Positions 30,700 to 41,684 of a stretch of DNA of 64,000 nt are shown here, piece after piece. The translations under genes were made by a program, and so were the position numbers. The stretch is from Macrothele yani (Eukaryota > Arthropoda > Arachnida > Araneae > Macrothelidae): contig CM077011.1 in NCBI GenBank assembly GCA_039090855.1, positions 38,149,501-38,213,500 of the forward strand, given 5' to 3'. How positions within the stretch are numbered: the first letter of the stretch is position 1; every line of letters begins with the position of its first letter. The notes under the pieces are model-generated. The model did not search any database, was not told the origin of the DNA, and saw only the letters and a program-made list of their open reading frames with translations.

Positions 30700-32460
30700 G
30701 ATGACTTTAATGCTAAAACCGTTCTTACAGTTCAGGAGTCAAAGTTTTGTTTTTTACTTCCGTACAACAACGAAATTGAGATGTCTTCTGAATGTCGTTA
30801 AAAGCAAATGCTAGTTCAAGGAGCATTTCATGAATTCCACCTCTACGCCTAGGGCAAGCAGCTACACCCTACATTTTCGAGCTGGCGTGTGAGAGAGAAA
30901 TGCGCGTTTCGATCGAAACGCACGAATGAGATAGAAATCTCGTAGCTTCATGTAAAAGACGTCTCGTTCTCCCTGAATAAAGATCAATAAGGAGTGAAGA
31001 TACTCCCTCTCTCCTTCTAGATATAACGGATGGGGAATCTGAAGAAAGTATAGAAGCCTATTCATAGTATGACTATAGATAACATCTTTTCAGACCCTCG
31101 GGAAATAAATTCGGCGCATCTGAGTTCGCTGGAAATTCCTCTTTTTGAATGACAGAGTAGCTGAAAATATCTTTTCTCACCCATTGAGACAACGAGTTTA
31201 TTCATGTAATACTTTTTTTCCTCTCGTGGAGGACTTTTCTTTCTCTCCTAAAATATATTTATTTATGGGTGCATATGCATTTTCCTGTACAATATCTTGC
31301 GGTTTTTTTGTCTGCCTAACTTACCTTTAAAACTGCTTCGTAAAGCACGCCGGCGTGCTTTTTTTTTTTTTTACCAAAAGCACATCGAAGGGGAAAACTT
31401 CATGTGATGTCTGTTTTGAAGTGACACTGAAAAATGCAGTTAAGTTTCGTTATAACGTTCGCATTTTACATTTTTTCATCTTAAAAGATGGAAAATGTAC
31501 ATCGAAACATCAAAAGGTTTTGCGTGTTTAAATTGGCAAAAAACTGTTCGAATGTATTTAAAGAAGAGACGCGTTTAATGTCCTACCTATATGCTAGAAT
31601 CCTTAAATCTCATTGGTACATTTTTCTTTACGAATGTGTTTCCCTTAAAAGGAACTGCACTTGAAATCCGGTAACAGCCAACTTTCTGTGGGTCAGTGGC
31701 GTATATTTTAGGCTGGCTGCGAAGCCCATAGAATGCACAATTAAAAATCATTTAAATATACACAAATGAAAGCCAATTATCAACGGTACTAAGATATGTC
31801 GATGCTTTCGCTGCAAAAAAAAAAAAAAAAAACACGTGGGGATTCGCTTCTTTTGACTGAATCAGTCTGGTGAGCGAGAATCACCAACGGTCCTAACGCA
31901 AATAGCTCGCATCGTCACTCAACCAGCTCTACCCGAGTCTTCGCTGTTCTGATTCGAAGACATTCGATGCGATCGCCTGCTAGCGTTTCCATAACAACAT
32001 GAATGCGCGGGTGAAAAGTGAATGGGCCATTGCTTTGGGCAACGGCTCGCTCAGAAAAGAGAAGACTTCGGACTACCTTAGTCACGCGCATACTCCCGCT
32101 CGTAGCAGCACGTGTTTTGCGACAGTTGTTTCAGTTTGTGTGAAGTGTCAATGAATCAAAAGCAGTGGTATTATATCTTAAATTCGTGGCTTTGTTGGAT
32201 TCGAACTGTTTTGATAAATTTTGTGAAAGCTTTCCTGAACATCTACTTTCAGAATTTAAAGGACTCTGTGCTTCAAATTTTGTTACAGCTTGACTAAGAA
32301 ATGATCGGAAGGTGTTTTATTCCGAAGTATGGAGTTCATGCACAAATAAGTGTTCAAATCCTAATCCTCATAATTATTTGGTATCGTGTTAGCAATAGCA
32401 TGTACCTAAAATTTAGAAAAATGTTACTTCTATTACTTAACAACTGAAAAATAAACTTCG
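30700..32460. other. unassigned DNA with one palindrome plus T-run
   Basis: I see no gene here. A perfect 20-bp palindrome (AAAGCACGCCGGCGTGCTTT) at 31342-31361 runs into a T run of about 12. An A run is at 31815-31833. In bacteria the first would resemble a terminator; in this context it is a curiosity only. Confidence 0.5.
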
Positions 32461-32464
32461 CGAT

Positions 32465-32557
32465 TAAAAAAAACATTACTGGAAGGGACGGGTGAGAAAA
32501 AAACATTACTGGAAGGGACGGGTGAGAAAAAAACATTACTGGAAGGGACGGGTGAGA
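32465..32557. repeat. 30-bp minisatellite, three units
   Basis: Three identical 30-bp units containing AAAAAAACATTACTGGAAGG then GACGGGTGAG. Because 30 is a multiple of three, an open frame on the minus strand repeats HPSLPVMFFS; I do not regard it as coding. Confidence 0.9.
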
Positions 32558-32989
32558 CAGCCCAGATCTTCGACCCAAGATACGCCACTGCTGTGGGTAG
32601 ACCTTTATACAAGTTTTTCTTGCCATCAACATTGATTTATAATATTGATAGCATTCCAGCTATTTAAAGCTCACGACGTAACACCTAGTGCGTGATGGTG
32701 ACAACGAATATGAATCCAGACGTGGAAACTCTATGCACCCTAAAACTCTCCTGTCGCTAAATATGGAAGAGCTCGCAAAACTTGATTACCTTTTTATAGT
32801 AGGTCATGTCAAAGGTCATGGGATAGCAGTATGCAAATTTTTAACTGCCACTGCCGTCGTATAAAGGCTACGACGCACGCTACGATTTTTATCAGTTGCG
32901 AGGTGTAATCTTGTGAGTCAGACTACAACCGCCAGTAGGATTATAATAATAATTATAATAATAATAATCCTACAACTGCTAGCAGGATT

Positions 32990-34720
32990 ATGGCAAGCCG
33001 ACTTGAATTATCGGAGCTTGAACGAGGCATGGTAGTGGGAGCCAGACGAATGGGACATTCAATTTTCTAAGTTGTGTAAACATTCAACATTCCTCGATCC
33101 ACGGTGTCACGTGTGTACCGAGAATACCTCGTGGAAGGCATTACCACCCACCGTGACCAGCACAGTGACCGACCACGAGTGCTGAATAACCGTGACCAGC
33201 TGCGTCTGACTAAGATTGTCCATGCTAACAGACAAGCGACACTGTTCAAATAACATCCACATTCAATGTACGAGGTACCAGACACATATCCATCAAGTTA
33301 GTGAAGCGTAATTTAGCGTCCGTGGGGTATGGGAGCAGAAGACTTCACCAGAGTGCCTTTGTTAACACAACGACGTCGGACACAGCTCCTCAGCTGGGCT
33401 CGTGAACACCGTAATTGGTCCCTGGAAGACTGGCAACATGTGGCGTGGTCCAATGAGTCACGCTACCAGTTGTTACGAGATGATGCCAGGGTTCGGGTGT
33501 GGCGCAGTCCCCATGAGGCCATGAACCCAAGCTGTCACCAAGGCATTGTGTGAGCACGGTAATTGGACCCTGGAAGACTGGCAACATGTGGCGTGGTCCT
33601 ATGAGTCACGCTACCAGTTGTTACGAGCTGATGGTAGGGTTCGGGTATGGCGCAGACCATCATGAGGCCATGGACCTAAGCTGTCAACAAGGCATTGTGT
33701 GAGCACGGTAATTGGACCCTGGAAGACTGGCAACATGTGGCGTGGTCTTATGAGTCACGCTACCAGTTGTTACGAGCTGATGGTTGGGTTCGGGTATGGC
33801 GCAGACCATCATGAGGCCATGGACCCAAGCTGTCAACAAGGCATTGTGTGAACACGGTAATTGGTCCCTGGAAGACTGGCAACATGTGGCGTGGTCCGAT
33901 GAGTCACGCTACCAGTTGTTACGAGCTGATGGTAGGGTTCGGGTGTTGCGCATATCCCATGAGGCCATGGACCCAAGCTGTCACCAAGGCATTGTGTGAG
34001 CACGGTAATTGGACCCTGGAAGACTGACAGCATGTGGTGTGTTCTGATGAGTCACGCTACCAGTTGTTACGAGCTGATGGTAGGGTTAAGGTGTGGCGCA
34101 TACCCAGTGAGGCCATGGACCCAAGCTGTCAACAAGGCATTGTGTGAACACGGTAATTGGTCCCTGGAAGACTGGCAACATGTGGCGTGGTCCGATGAGT
34201 CACGCTACCAGTTGTTACGAGGTGATGGTAGGGTTCGGGTGTGGCGCAGACCTCATGAGGCTATGTACCTAAGCTGTCAACAACGCACTGTGCAAGTTGG
34301 TTATGGTTCCATACATGTGTGGGATGTCTTTACTTAGCTTTGTTTGGGGCCTGTGGTCCTCGTAAATACGTCATTTACCGGTAATCAATTTGTTGCACTG
34401 CTGGGTGACCATTCGCAGCCCTTCATGTACCCCAACAACGGTGGGATTTTCCAGGCGGACAATGCACCATGTAAACGGGCCCAAGTTGTCCAAAATTGGT
34501 TCAAGGAGCATTCTAGAGACTTCCGACGGATGGTGTGATCACCACGTTCTCCCGACATGATCCCAATAGATTACTTATGGGACGTGGTGGGAAAGTCTAT
34601 TCGCACCCAAAATCCTGCAACTACAAATACCAGCCAGGGAACTGCGGGCGGCTGTTCAGACGGCATGGCTCAACGTCTCTCCAGAAGTCTTCGGCCACTT
34701 GTGGAATCGATAATTCACAT
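32990..34720 (+). pseudogene. Tc1-E transposase with six-fold tandem amplification of its first catalytic region
   Basis: A decayed Tc1 transposase. The start at 32990 (MASRLELSELERGMVVGARR) is followed by a broken helix-turn-helix part. From 33405 a block of 148-149 bp occurs six times in tandem (GTAATTGG at 33411, 33559, 33708, 33857, 34005, 34153). Each block covers the first catalytic motif (NWSLEDWQHVAWSDESRYQL, then RADGRVRVWR and HEAMDPSCHQ). After the sixth copy the gene continues once with the second Asp (IFQADNAPCKRAQVVQNWF) and the third region (SPDMIPIDYLWDVV, Asp for the usual Glu), ending near 34720. The unit is not a multiple of three, so no continuous frame exists. No inverted ends were found. 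Confidence 0.85.
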
Positions 34721-34739
34721 TTTTTCTACATAGTTCCGC

Positions 34740-35775
34740 TCACGCTCGACACAGATGCACCAACGTTTAATAATTGTTTTAAACCCGTCTCAGTAAAACT
34801 CTTCAGATTATTCTCGGAACCATTTCCTCGTCACGATTTTGAACATCTTTGTCACAAGTGAACTGAATCCTTTCAGATATTTCTTGAAAGCATAAACCAA
34901 CCAAAAGTCAGACGGCGCCAAGTCTGGGCTGTAAGTAGAGTGTTCAAAAAATTCAAATCCGATTTTCGGTGTGATCTCTGAAGTGAAAGCACTGGCGTGT
35001 AGTTTAACATTGTCGTGTAGCAGAAACATTTTTTTCCCTCACGCACGCGGTTTATTCTTTGCTTTAACTTTTTTAGGGTATGCACGTAGCTCTCAAAGTT
35101 TAAAAGTAGTACCTTCGACCATGTACACTTGATGAATAATACCCCTGTAGTCCTAGAACGGCAGAAATTTGTGTTTTGAATTTTTTCACTCGAGGAGAAG
35201 ATGGGCGTCGGTATTCCAGCGATTGATTTTTGATTTCTGGGTAATAATGGTGAACCCAAAAACTTTAGAGAAAATCATTTCCATATTTTCATAGCAAGCA
35301 AGCAAGCAACCTTTGGCATGTTTCAAGTCTTGATGATTTCTTCATTTCAGTCGTCAGGTGCCCCGGTAACCAACGAGCACACCCTTTGTTGTATCCTAAA
35401 ACTTTAACAATGTCATTGACACTACCTAAACTAATGCTCGGCATACCTGGTATGATCCTCTGAGTTATTCTTTGATTTTACCTGATGAGCTCATCGACTT
35501 TTTGCCTGTTCAAATAGCAAGTTGCGATAACGGGCCTCCCACTCCGCGGCTAATACTTTACGGCCAACATTCCTCCACTATCCTTTGATTTTCTTATCCA
35601 ACGACGAAACAGTGCCTATGTGCAAAGCTCTATAAATTCAAACTGCCACAACTCTAGCGTGAATTTCTTTAGAAGGTACATTATGATGAGTTAAAAAGTC
35701 TAACTGATCGTTATTTGACACCCGTCGACACTGTTGAAAAAGAATCTTCCATTTTAAACCTAATTAGATTAGTTA
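34740..35775 (-). pseudogene. mariner (DD34D) transposase, heavily decayed
   Basis: On the minus strand the usual mariner order can be followed across frames: FRRWIRKSKD, RSGRPVIATC, INQRIT-like, SISLGSVNDIVKVLGYNKGC, ARWLPGHLTTEMK, ETCQRLLACLL, NDFL, PEIKNQSLEYRRPSSPRVKK, FKTQISAVLGLQGYYSS, LLHDNVKLHASAFTSEI, FFEHSTYSPDLAPSDFWLVY and VTRKWFRE. The first catalytic block (DESW) is lost; HDN and SPDLAPSD remain. Many stops and frameshifts. The inverted ends were not identified. Confidence 0.8.
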
Positions 35776-35894
35776 GATAGAAACTAATAGGTGTACAGAG
35801 TTCTGTTATGCTGGAAAAGGATCTAATGGCACAAAGAATCGTTTGGCGTCTGACTGGTTGCTAGCCAGCAACTCATGCGCGTAACAGGGCCATC

Positions 35895-36094
35895 TTTCCT
35901 GGGAGAACGGGAGGCACTTAGAGTTGGTATATTTCTTTATGTCTGTAATAGATGTTTCTTTTCTTCCATCTAGTTTTCTGTAGAACTTCCTCAAAATTTC
36001 ATCTCTATTTCTTGTCACAGGACCATCTTTTCTGGGTGCATATATCTGTTTACTTTCTTTCCTGACAAGACCCTTTTTTCTCTTAAACAGCATA
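35895..36094 (-). pseudogene. RTE LINE fragment
   Basis: The peptide KQIYAPRKDGPVTRNRDEIL, then FYRKLDGRKETSITDIKKYT and SKCLP, matches the segment KQIMALRKEDGSVTRNKDEI, then DFYSKLYERDDTCTPDIMKG, of the RTE element at 39.3-43.0 kb. Only about 65 residues upstream of the reverse transcriptase remain. It ends beside the Tc1 fragment that starts at 36097. Confidence 0.75.
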
Positions 36095-36096
36095 TA

Positions 36097-36262
36097 CACT
36101 GAGTGATCACTGAATTACGACCAACTACGTAATATTTCGAGGGCCCTGCTTTCTCTCGGAGAACGGTATTAACCAGGCATGACATCGACTCCACGAGGTG
36201 TCTGTACAGTTGTGTGGCGATCTGCAACCAAGCTGTTTGTGTTGCGGTCCACACTTCCTCAT
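36097..36262 (-). mobile_element. Tc1 3'-end fragment with one inverted end
   Basis: The left end CACTGAGTGATCACTGAATT, continuing ACGACC, follows TA at 36095-36096 and resembles the Tc1-A end. On the minus strand the C-terminus of a Tc1 transposase reads TQLYRHLVESMSCLVNTVLR, EKAGPSKYY. The rest of the element is missing, probably deleted with part of the neighbouring RTE fragment. Confidence 0.7.
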
Positions 36263-37194
36263 GACCGTAGCGAGTGATGAATTCTAAGATAGGCTACACT
36301 GAAAAAGAAGGTTTGCTGCATTAACAAGAAAGATTTTGCTGCATTGATTTTTGCACATTGAGCAATACTCTTGATTTCCATAACAAGCAGGAATTCTGTG
36401 TTTGCTTTTACAGCAAAGCACATGCACATGCACATGCCCAAACAATTTATTTTAGCTATTCAGAATTTTGCTGTTGGAACCAAAAATTGTTAGTTGTACA
36501 ATGCACTTTGCTGAATCAACCAAATGCACTTGTTCCGTTACATAAACAAATTTGCAACTGCTGCAAACATGTAACCAAACATTTAGCTAAGTATTTAGTT
36601 GGGCGCAACAGACTTGGTGAGACCTGAAACTCCCACCAAGCAAACACATTTAGCTGCATATACTATCCACAATCATATATGCCTTTGTCTTCCCTGCACG
36701 CATTGTCATTCTATTTCCCACGCAACAACATATACCATGCTATTTCCCACGCACAACATATACCATTGAAAGATCTTCCAGTACTCTGCGTAAGGTGTAT
36801 AGTCTTGGGCGAGATCAACCATGACCTAGGAGAGACTAGATAATCTGTGTATAATGAGTGTCTATAGAAATTGGTTGTACGGAAATGCAATTTTTATAAG
36901 AAAGGTTGTCGATCAATTTAGGTAAAGCAATAGAGGACTGCAATTTTTTATTTCTTCCAACCAGGAGTGGCACAATCATAATCCAGTTTAGTTACACTGC
37001 CCAACACACATTTTGGTGCCTTAAAAGTTAGATCTATTATTGGGTATATTTCGGGTGCTGATTCCAAACATGGCTTCAGTTTTGCCCTATCCGCTATAGT
37101 TTTGGAGATATGGCATAGCCACCTTATATGCTGATTCAACCGGTCTGCAGTCAAATTTGGGATCCTTAATCGCATAATCTGCTATTTTTGATAA
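36263..37194. other. unassigned DNA
   Basis: I see no gene here. A short direct repeat (CTATTTCCCACGCA, then ACAACATATACCAT) lies at about 36711-36765. Confidence 0.45.
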
Positions 37195-37196
37195 TA

Positions 37197-38116
37197 CAGG
37201 GTGTACACAAATTAGTTGGGCAAAAGGAATGGTTTATTATGCGTAGTTATGTAGGTACACATGAGAGTGAACAAGATTATAAAATAGTGAAACACACCAA
37301 GTTTACCTTTTTCACAAATGTTCGACGTGGCTGCCCTTCATTACTCTGCAAATGTCCCATCGGTACATTCTTGCCATATGTTAGTGAGCATGTTCACGTC
37401 AATCAAACCAAGTGCAGTGATGATTTGTGATTTCAATTCAGGAATGGATTTCGGAAGCGGCTGACGGTAAGCCTGGTCTTTAACAAAACCCCACACACTG
37501 AAATCTAGGAGTGAAAGATCTGGTGATCGTGCTGGCCATGGAATGACACTTCCGCCACCAATCCAAACTTGTAAGGTCTGAACATCAGCCGTTTTCGCAG
37601 GATTTTATGCACTGTTGTTTTAGGAATTCCCAGTTGTAAACTAGCGCGTTCTGTAGATTTTCCCGGACTTCTCACAAATGATTCTCTCACTGCATCCATC
37701 GTCTGTTCTCGCATTTTAGGTCTGCCTTGGCCACTAAGCCTATGAGCCACACATCCCGTTTCGGTAAATCGATTTTACCATGCTACAATGGTGTCTCTGT
37801 TCAGCGCACTTCTGTGGTATTCTCGACGGAAATTTCGTTGCACTTGCACAGCGGAATGCGTTTCGTGGAACCACAGACAGACAGCATTTCGCTTTTTCAC
37901 CGCCGGTATACGTCTCCATCGTTACGCGAACACAGAACGAATGATGAAAAACCGCGACCTACAGCTCACTGAGACGTGGACACGACACACCTAGCGCTAT
38001 CTATCCGCAAATTTAGAATACACTAAGACTTATCTGCATTTGAACAGGTAACTTACAATTAATATTTCGCACATTATTCACTTACGAAATTGCTCAACTA
38101 ATTTGTGTACACCCTG
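37197..38116. mobile_element. internally deleted IS630/mariner-like element with TIRs
   Basis: Inverted ends CAGGGTGTACACAAATTAGT are perfect at both sides. It is flanked by TA at 37195-37196 and 38117-38118. Length is 920 bp. The minus strand codes for a transposase that lost its centre, so this copy could only move with help. Confidence 0.92.
37330..37945 (-). pseudogene. transposase remnant lacking the first two catalytic blocks
   Basis: The N-terminal part reads GRPKMREQTMDAVRESFVRS, then STERASLQLGIPKTTVHKIL, a helix-turn-helix. It then jumps to WPARSPDLSLLDFSVWGFVK (third Asp) in another frame, followed by LPKSIPELKSQIITALGLID and the C-terminus MYRWDICRVMKGSHVEHL. The blocks with the first and second Asp are absent, so an internal deletion of about 400 bp has joined the two halves. 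The parts belong to the same broad group as the 16.1-kb element. Confidence 0.85.
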
Positions 38117-38227
38117 TATTTTGACAAATATTGATGCTATTAATATTACGCACTATTGAAACAACCACATATTACTAAAGCAGTTTATGTGAATCCATTC
38201 TCTCATAAATGGGTTGAAATAATACAC

Positions 38228-38691
38228 TGGACCTACACCTGGAGTTATGGTCTGGGGAGCAATTTCCTATGACAGCAGGAGCACTCTCCTGGTTATCCCA
38301 CGCACCCTGACGGCACAGTTGTACGTCGGTCTGGTGATTCAACCTGTTGTGCTGCCATTCATGAACAGCATTCCAGGGGGTGTTTTCCAACAGGATAACG
38401 CTCGCCCGCATACCGCTGTTGTAACCCAACATGCTCTACAGAGTGTTGACATGTTGCCGTGGCCTGCTAGATCACCAGATCTTTTACCAATCGGGCACGT
38501 ATGGGACATCATTAGACGACAACTACAGCGTCACCAACAACCAGCATTAACCGTCCCTGTATTGACCGACCAAGTGCAACAGGCATGGAACTCCATCCCA
38601 CAAACTACCTACCATCCAGCACCTGTACGACACAATGCATGAACGTTTGCGTGCTTGCATTCAACATTCTGGCGGTTACATCGGTTATTAA
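38228..38691 (+). pseudogene. Tc1-G transposase, C-terminal half
   Basis: An open run reads GVMVWGAISYDSRSTLLVIP, then FQQDNARPHTAVVTQHAL (second Asp), then WPARSPDLLPIGHVWDIIRR, where Gly stands in place of the catalytic Glu of DD34E enzymes. After a one-base slip near 38620 the C-terminus continues and ends at 38689-38691 (SGGYIGY). The N-terminal half is missing. A T run and CGTCAGTATATA follow near 38850. Confidence 0.85.
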
Positions 38692-38866
38692 TGTACCAGC
38701 ATTTCACATTTAAAATGTCTCTTCTCGCGCTTACAGTAAGCTGTGACCTTGAAACCTTAATCAATTAAATATGTTACCTATACAAATGTATTGCCTCCAT
38801 TTCATTCCTCTACAACTATTTTTTCGTGGTGTTGGGATTTTTTTTTTCCGTCAGTATATATACACA

Positions 38867-39236
38867 CAAATCGTACTCAAATTATTTACATCTAATTAAT
38901 TAAGTACTTACATCTTTTGAATTTTTTTGCTTTTGTCCTTAGTCCAACTTGGTAAGATAGCTTAATGCTTTCAGGCATTTTTTAAGATCTTTAAATTTCC
39001 AAATTTGGCGTGTGATGCACAAACAACTATTAAAAGAATTAGGAGAACTTGGTCCAAAAACAAAGAAAAAAGAAAATATGTATACAAGTAGAAGAACGCA
39101 TTCGTAATAGCATGGCGGAATTTGGAAATTCTAAAAACCTTAAAAAATACCTGAAAGCATTAAGCTATTAAAATTCAGAAGATGTAAGTACTTAATTAAT
39201 TAGGTGTAAATAATTTGACTACGATTTATATATATA
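38867..39236. mobile_element. foldback/MITE-like element with ~135-bp inverted arms
   Basis: The left arm (about 38867-39007) begins AAATCGTACTCAAATTATTT and continues through TTAATTAAGTACTTACATCT and AGCTTAATGCTTTCAGGCAT. The right arm (about 39100-39236) is its inverse with about 10 percent difference. A third, partial arm is at about 39285-39330. A related block (AGCTTAAGGCTTTCATGCAT) lies beside the RTE tail at about 49880. No coding capacity; superfamily unknown. Confidence 0.7.
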
Positions 39237-39357
39237 ATATGTAAAATGATATTAAAAACTTGTATTTAGCGTAAAAAACTTGATGTAAGTAATTAATTAA
39301 TTAGATGTAAATAATTTGACTACGATTTGTATATATATATCATCATCATCATCATTG

Positions 39358-41363
39358 TCAACCATTATTAATCCACTGCTGGACGAAGGTCTCCCCAAGT
39401 TTCTTCCCCAACGGTCTTTCTTGTGCCAGTCTCCTCCATGTTACTCCCGCATATTTTCGAATTTCATCCCCCCATCTCCCACGTGGTCTTCTTCTGGGTC
39501 TTTTCCTGTCCCTTGGAATCCAATCTAAAATTTCGGCTGTCCATCGATGGTCTGTCCTCCTGGCAGTATGTCCAGTCCATTGCCATTTCAGGGATTTAAC
39601 TGTGATCATGATGTCTTCCACTCTTGTCATTTTTCGGATCCCCGAGTTCCTCTTCTTATCTCTCCTGGTTACACCAAGCATGCACCTCTCCATGCTGCTT
39701 TGAGTTGTCTGCAGCCTTTGTATGTCTCTTTTAGCTAAGGTCCACGTCTCTGCACCATACGTAAGCACTGGAAGGATGCATTGATCAAACACTTTTCTTT
39801 TAAGACATAATGGCATATTGCTCTTGAAAATTATGCTGTTTCTTCCAAAAGCTCTCCAGGCAAGTTTTGTACGCCGATTAATTTCTTCACCAATGTGACC
39901 CTCACTTGATATCTGCTGTCCAAGATAAACGTACGTGTCTGTTATCTCCAGCTTTTCTCCATCAATCGATAAATCTTCATTTCTTGTAAAAGCATTGAAC
40001 ATCACTTTTGCCTTCTGAAAGTTCATTTTTAATCCCACTTCTTTACTCTTGTCAGCAAGTTCCTGCATCATACTCTGTAGCTCTGATGGGGTAGTTGCAC
40101 AAATGACTACGTCATCAGCAAAACGAAGGTGGGTTAGATAATCTCCATTAATCTTTATGCCTTTGTTTTCCCAGTTCAATGATTGAAAGACATTTTCCAA
40201 TGTGGCATTAAAGGGCTTCGGAGATATGGTGTCACCTTGTCTCACTCCTTTTCCAATTTTTATGTGTGTTGTATTTTCAAATAGCAGAATCTTTGCACTT
40301 GCATTTTCATAGATGTTATTAATAATATTAATGTATGCATCTTCAATACTGCAGGATTTCAGAGCCATTGCAACTGCTGATGGTTTCACCGAATCAAAGG
40401 CTTTTTCATAATCGATAAAAGCCATGCACAATGGAAGTTCATATTCCCTCGCTCTTTCAATTAGTTCTCTCAGTACGTGAATATGATCTATTGTGCTGTA
40501 GCCACTCCTGAATCCAGCTTGTTCTCTCGGTTGAGCCATGTCCAGTGTTACCTCCAAGCGGTGCGAAAGAACTTTAGTGAAGATTTTATAAACCACTGAT
40601 AGGAGGCTGATAGGTCTGTAGTTCCTGAGATCCTCAATGTCCCTTTTTTATGTAGCAAGATCATTGTAGCGTTGTTCCAATCCTCAGGAATTTTCCCTTC
40701 ATTAAGGCATCGAGTGAAAATTTGGGCGAGTACTGTTTCGATTTCTCCACTTGCTTCTTGTATGATGTCTACAGTAATTCCATCTTCTCCTGGAGCTTTT
40801 CCCCGCTTCACGTTCTTGATTGCATGTGCAACTTCTGCTGGAAGGACTCTGGTACTGGTACCTTTCATGATGTCTGGAGTACATGTATCATCCCTTTCAT
40901 ATAATTTGGAGTAGAAATCTTTCACTCTTGTCAAAATTTCGTCTTTATTTCTTGTTACAGAACCATCTTCTTTTCTCAGTGCCATAATCTGTTTTTTCCC
41001 CTTACTGAGATGTCCCTTTGCTATCTTTAGGCTTTGGTTGTTTTCAATTGCTTTCCTCACTAGTTCACAGTTGAATTTCCTTACGTCTTCAGTGATAATT
41101 TTTCGTACTGTCTTGCATAGCTCTATATATTCCACTTTGGAAGTCACATCTTCTTTAGTTGTCCTCATCACTCTTCTTTTTTGCATCAACATTTTGGTTT
41201 TTCCTGATAATTTGTTCACATGCAATTTGTTCTTAGACCCAGCTAATTTTGTTGCTGTTTCCATAAGAGCTTTGGTTACTTTTCTGTTAACTTCAGAAAT
41301 ATCCACTTCTTCCGATGTTAGGCCTTCTAAAGCAGAGAATCTGTTCTTCAGTTCCAATTTGAA
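39358..41363 (-). pseudogene. RTE reverse transcriptase region, one frameshift
   Basis: This enzyme copies the element RNA into DNA at a nicked target. After the linker (FKLELKNRFSALEGLTSEEV) come the RT motifs: HAIKNVKRGKAPGEDGIT (motif 1), EDWNNATMILLHKKG, then after a one-base gain in the A/G run near 40640 the frame shifts to MVYKIFTKVLSHRLEVTLDM. Further motifs are QAGFRSGYSTIDHI, FIDYEKAFDSV, IGKGVRQGDTISP and LRFADDVVICAT, which holds the catalytic Asp pair. The C-terminal part (YLGQQISSEGHI ... RRDKKRNSGIRKM ... RPRRRPRGRWGDEIRKYAGV) runs to the stop at 39358. The start ATG at 41393 suggested by the open frame lies in the inserted LTR and is not the true start. Confidence 0.9.
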
Positions 41364-41367
41364 GGTA

Positions 41368-41547
41368 TATAACGAAGTGAATTTCTCCGTCATTTCTGTC
41401 CACGGCAGGATTCGAACCCAGATCCCCTCATCCCGGAATAAGTCACTCTACCAGTTGAGCTACGCGGACATTTTATTCTGTTTCCTATCTGCCTTTATGT
41501 CATGTGCGTCCTTCTGGCAGGTACGTCACATCTCCTATTACGTTACA
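41368..41547 (-). repeat. 3' LTR of the TRIM
   Basis: 180 bp, TGTAACGTAATAGG to TTCGTTATA on the minus strand. A tRNA-like block is at 41398-41469, with acceptor halves GTCCGCG and CGTGGAC that pair. Relative to the 5' LTR, the fourth acceptor pair has changed on both sides (T-A there, C-G here). Confidence 0.9.
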
Positions 41548-41565
41548 TCATCTCCCCCTTATTTT
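41548..41565 (-). other. polypurine tract of the TRIM
   Basis: On the minus strand AAAATAAGGGGGAGATGA directly precedes the 3' LTR. Such purine runs prime plus-strand DNA in LTR retrotransposons. Confidence 0.75.
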
Positions 41566-41671
41566 TATTTATTTTATTTTTTTCGAAGTGCTGCTCTTAT
41601 TTTTCCTATCTCGCGGTGTGGAAATAACATCACACCATTGCGAGATTGTGAACGGTCGGGTCATCCGGATA

Positions 41672-41683
41672 GTTCGGGCGCCA
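41672..41683 (-). other. primer-binding site of the TRIM
   Basis: TGGCGCCCGAAC begins one base after the LTR end. It is the form of site to which a tRNA 3' end pairs to prime minus-strand DNA (the same 12 bases are the classic Lys-type site). The gypsy-type element at 63.1 kb has the related TGCCCCCGAACC at the same place. Confidence 0.8.
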
Positions 41684-41684
41684 T

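Noticed and set aside
31342..31373. Bacterial-type terminator (perfect palindrome followed by T run)
   Set aside because: The surrounding DNA is clearly eukaryotic and no gene ends there. A single palindrome beside a T run is expected by chance or from repeats.
41364..41393. Start codon of the RTE protein at 41393
   Set aside because: The ATG belongs to the TRIM LTR (shared with the copy at 4.86 kb). The RTE frame continues upstream once the insertion is removed.
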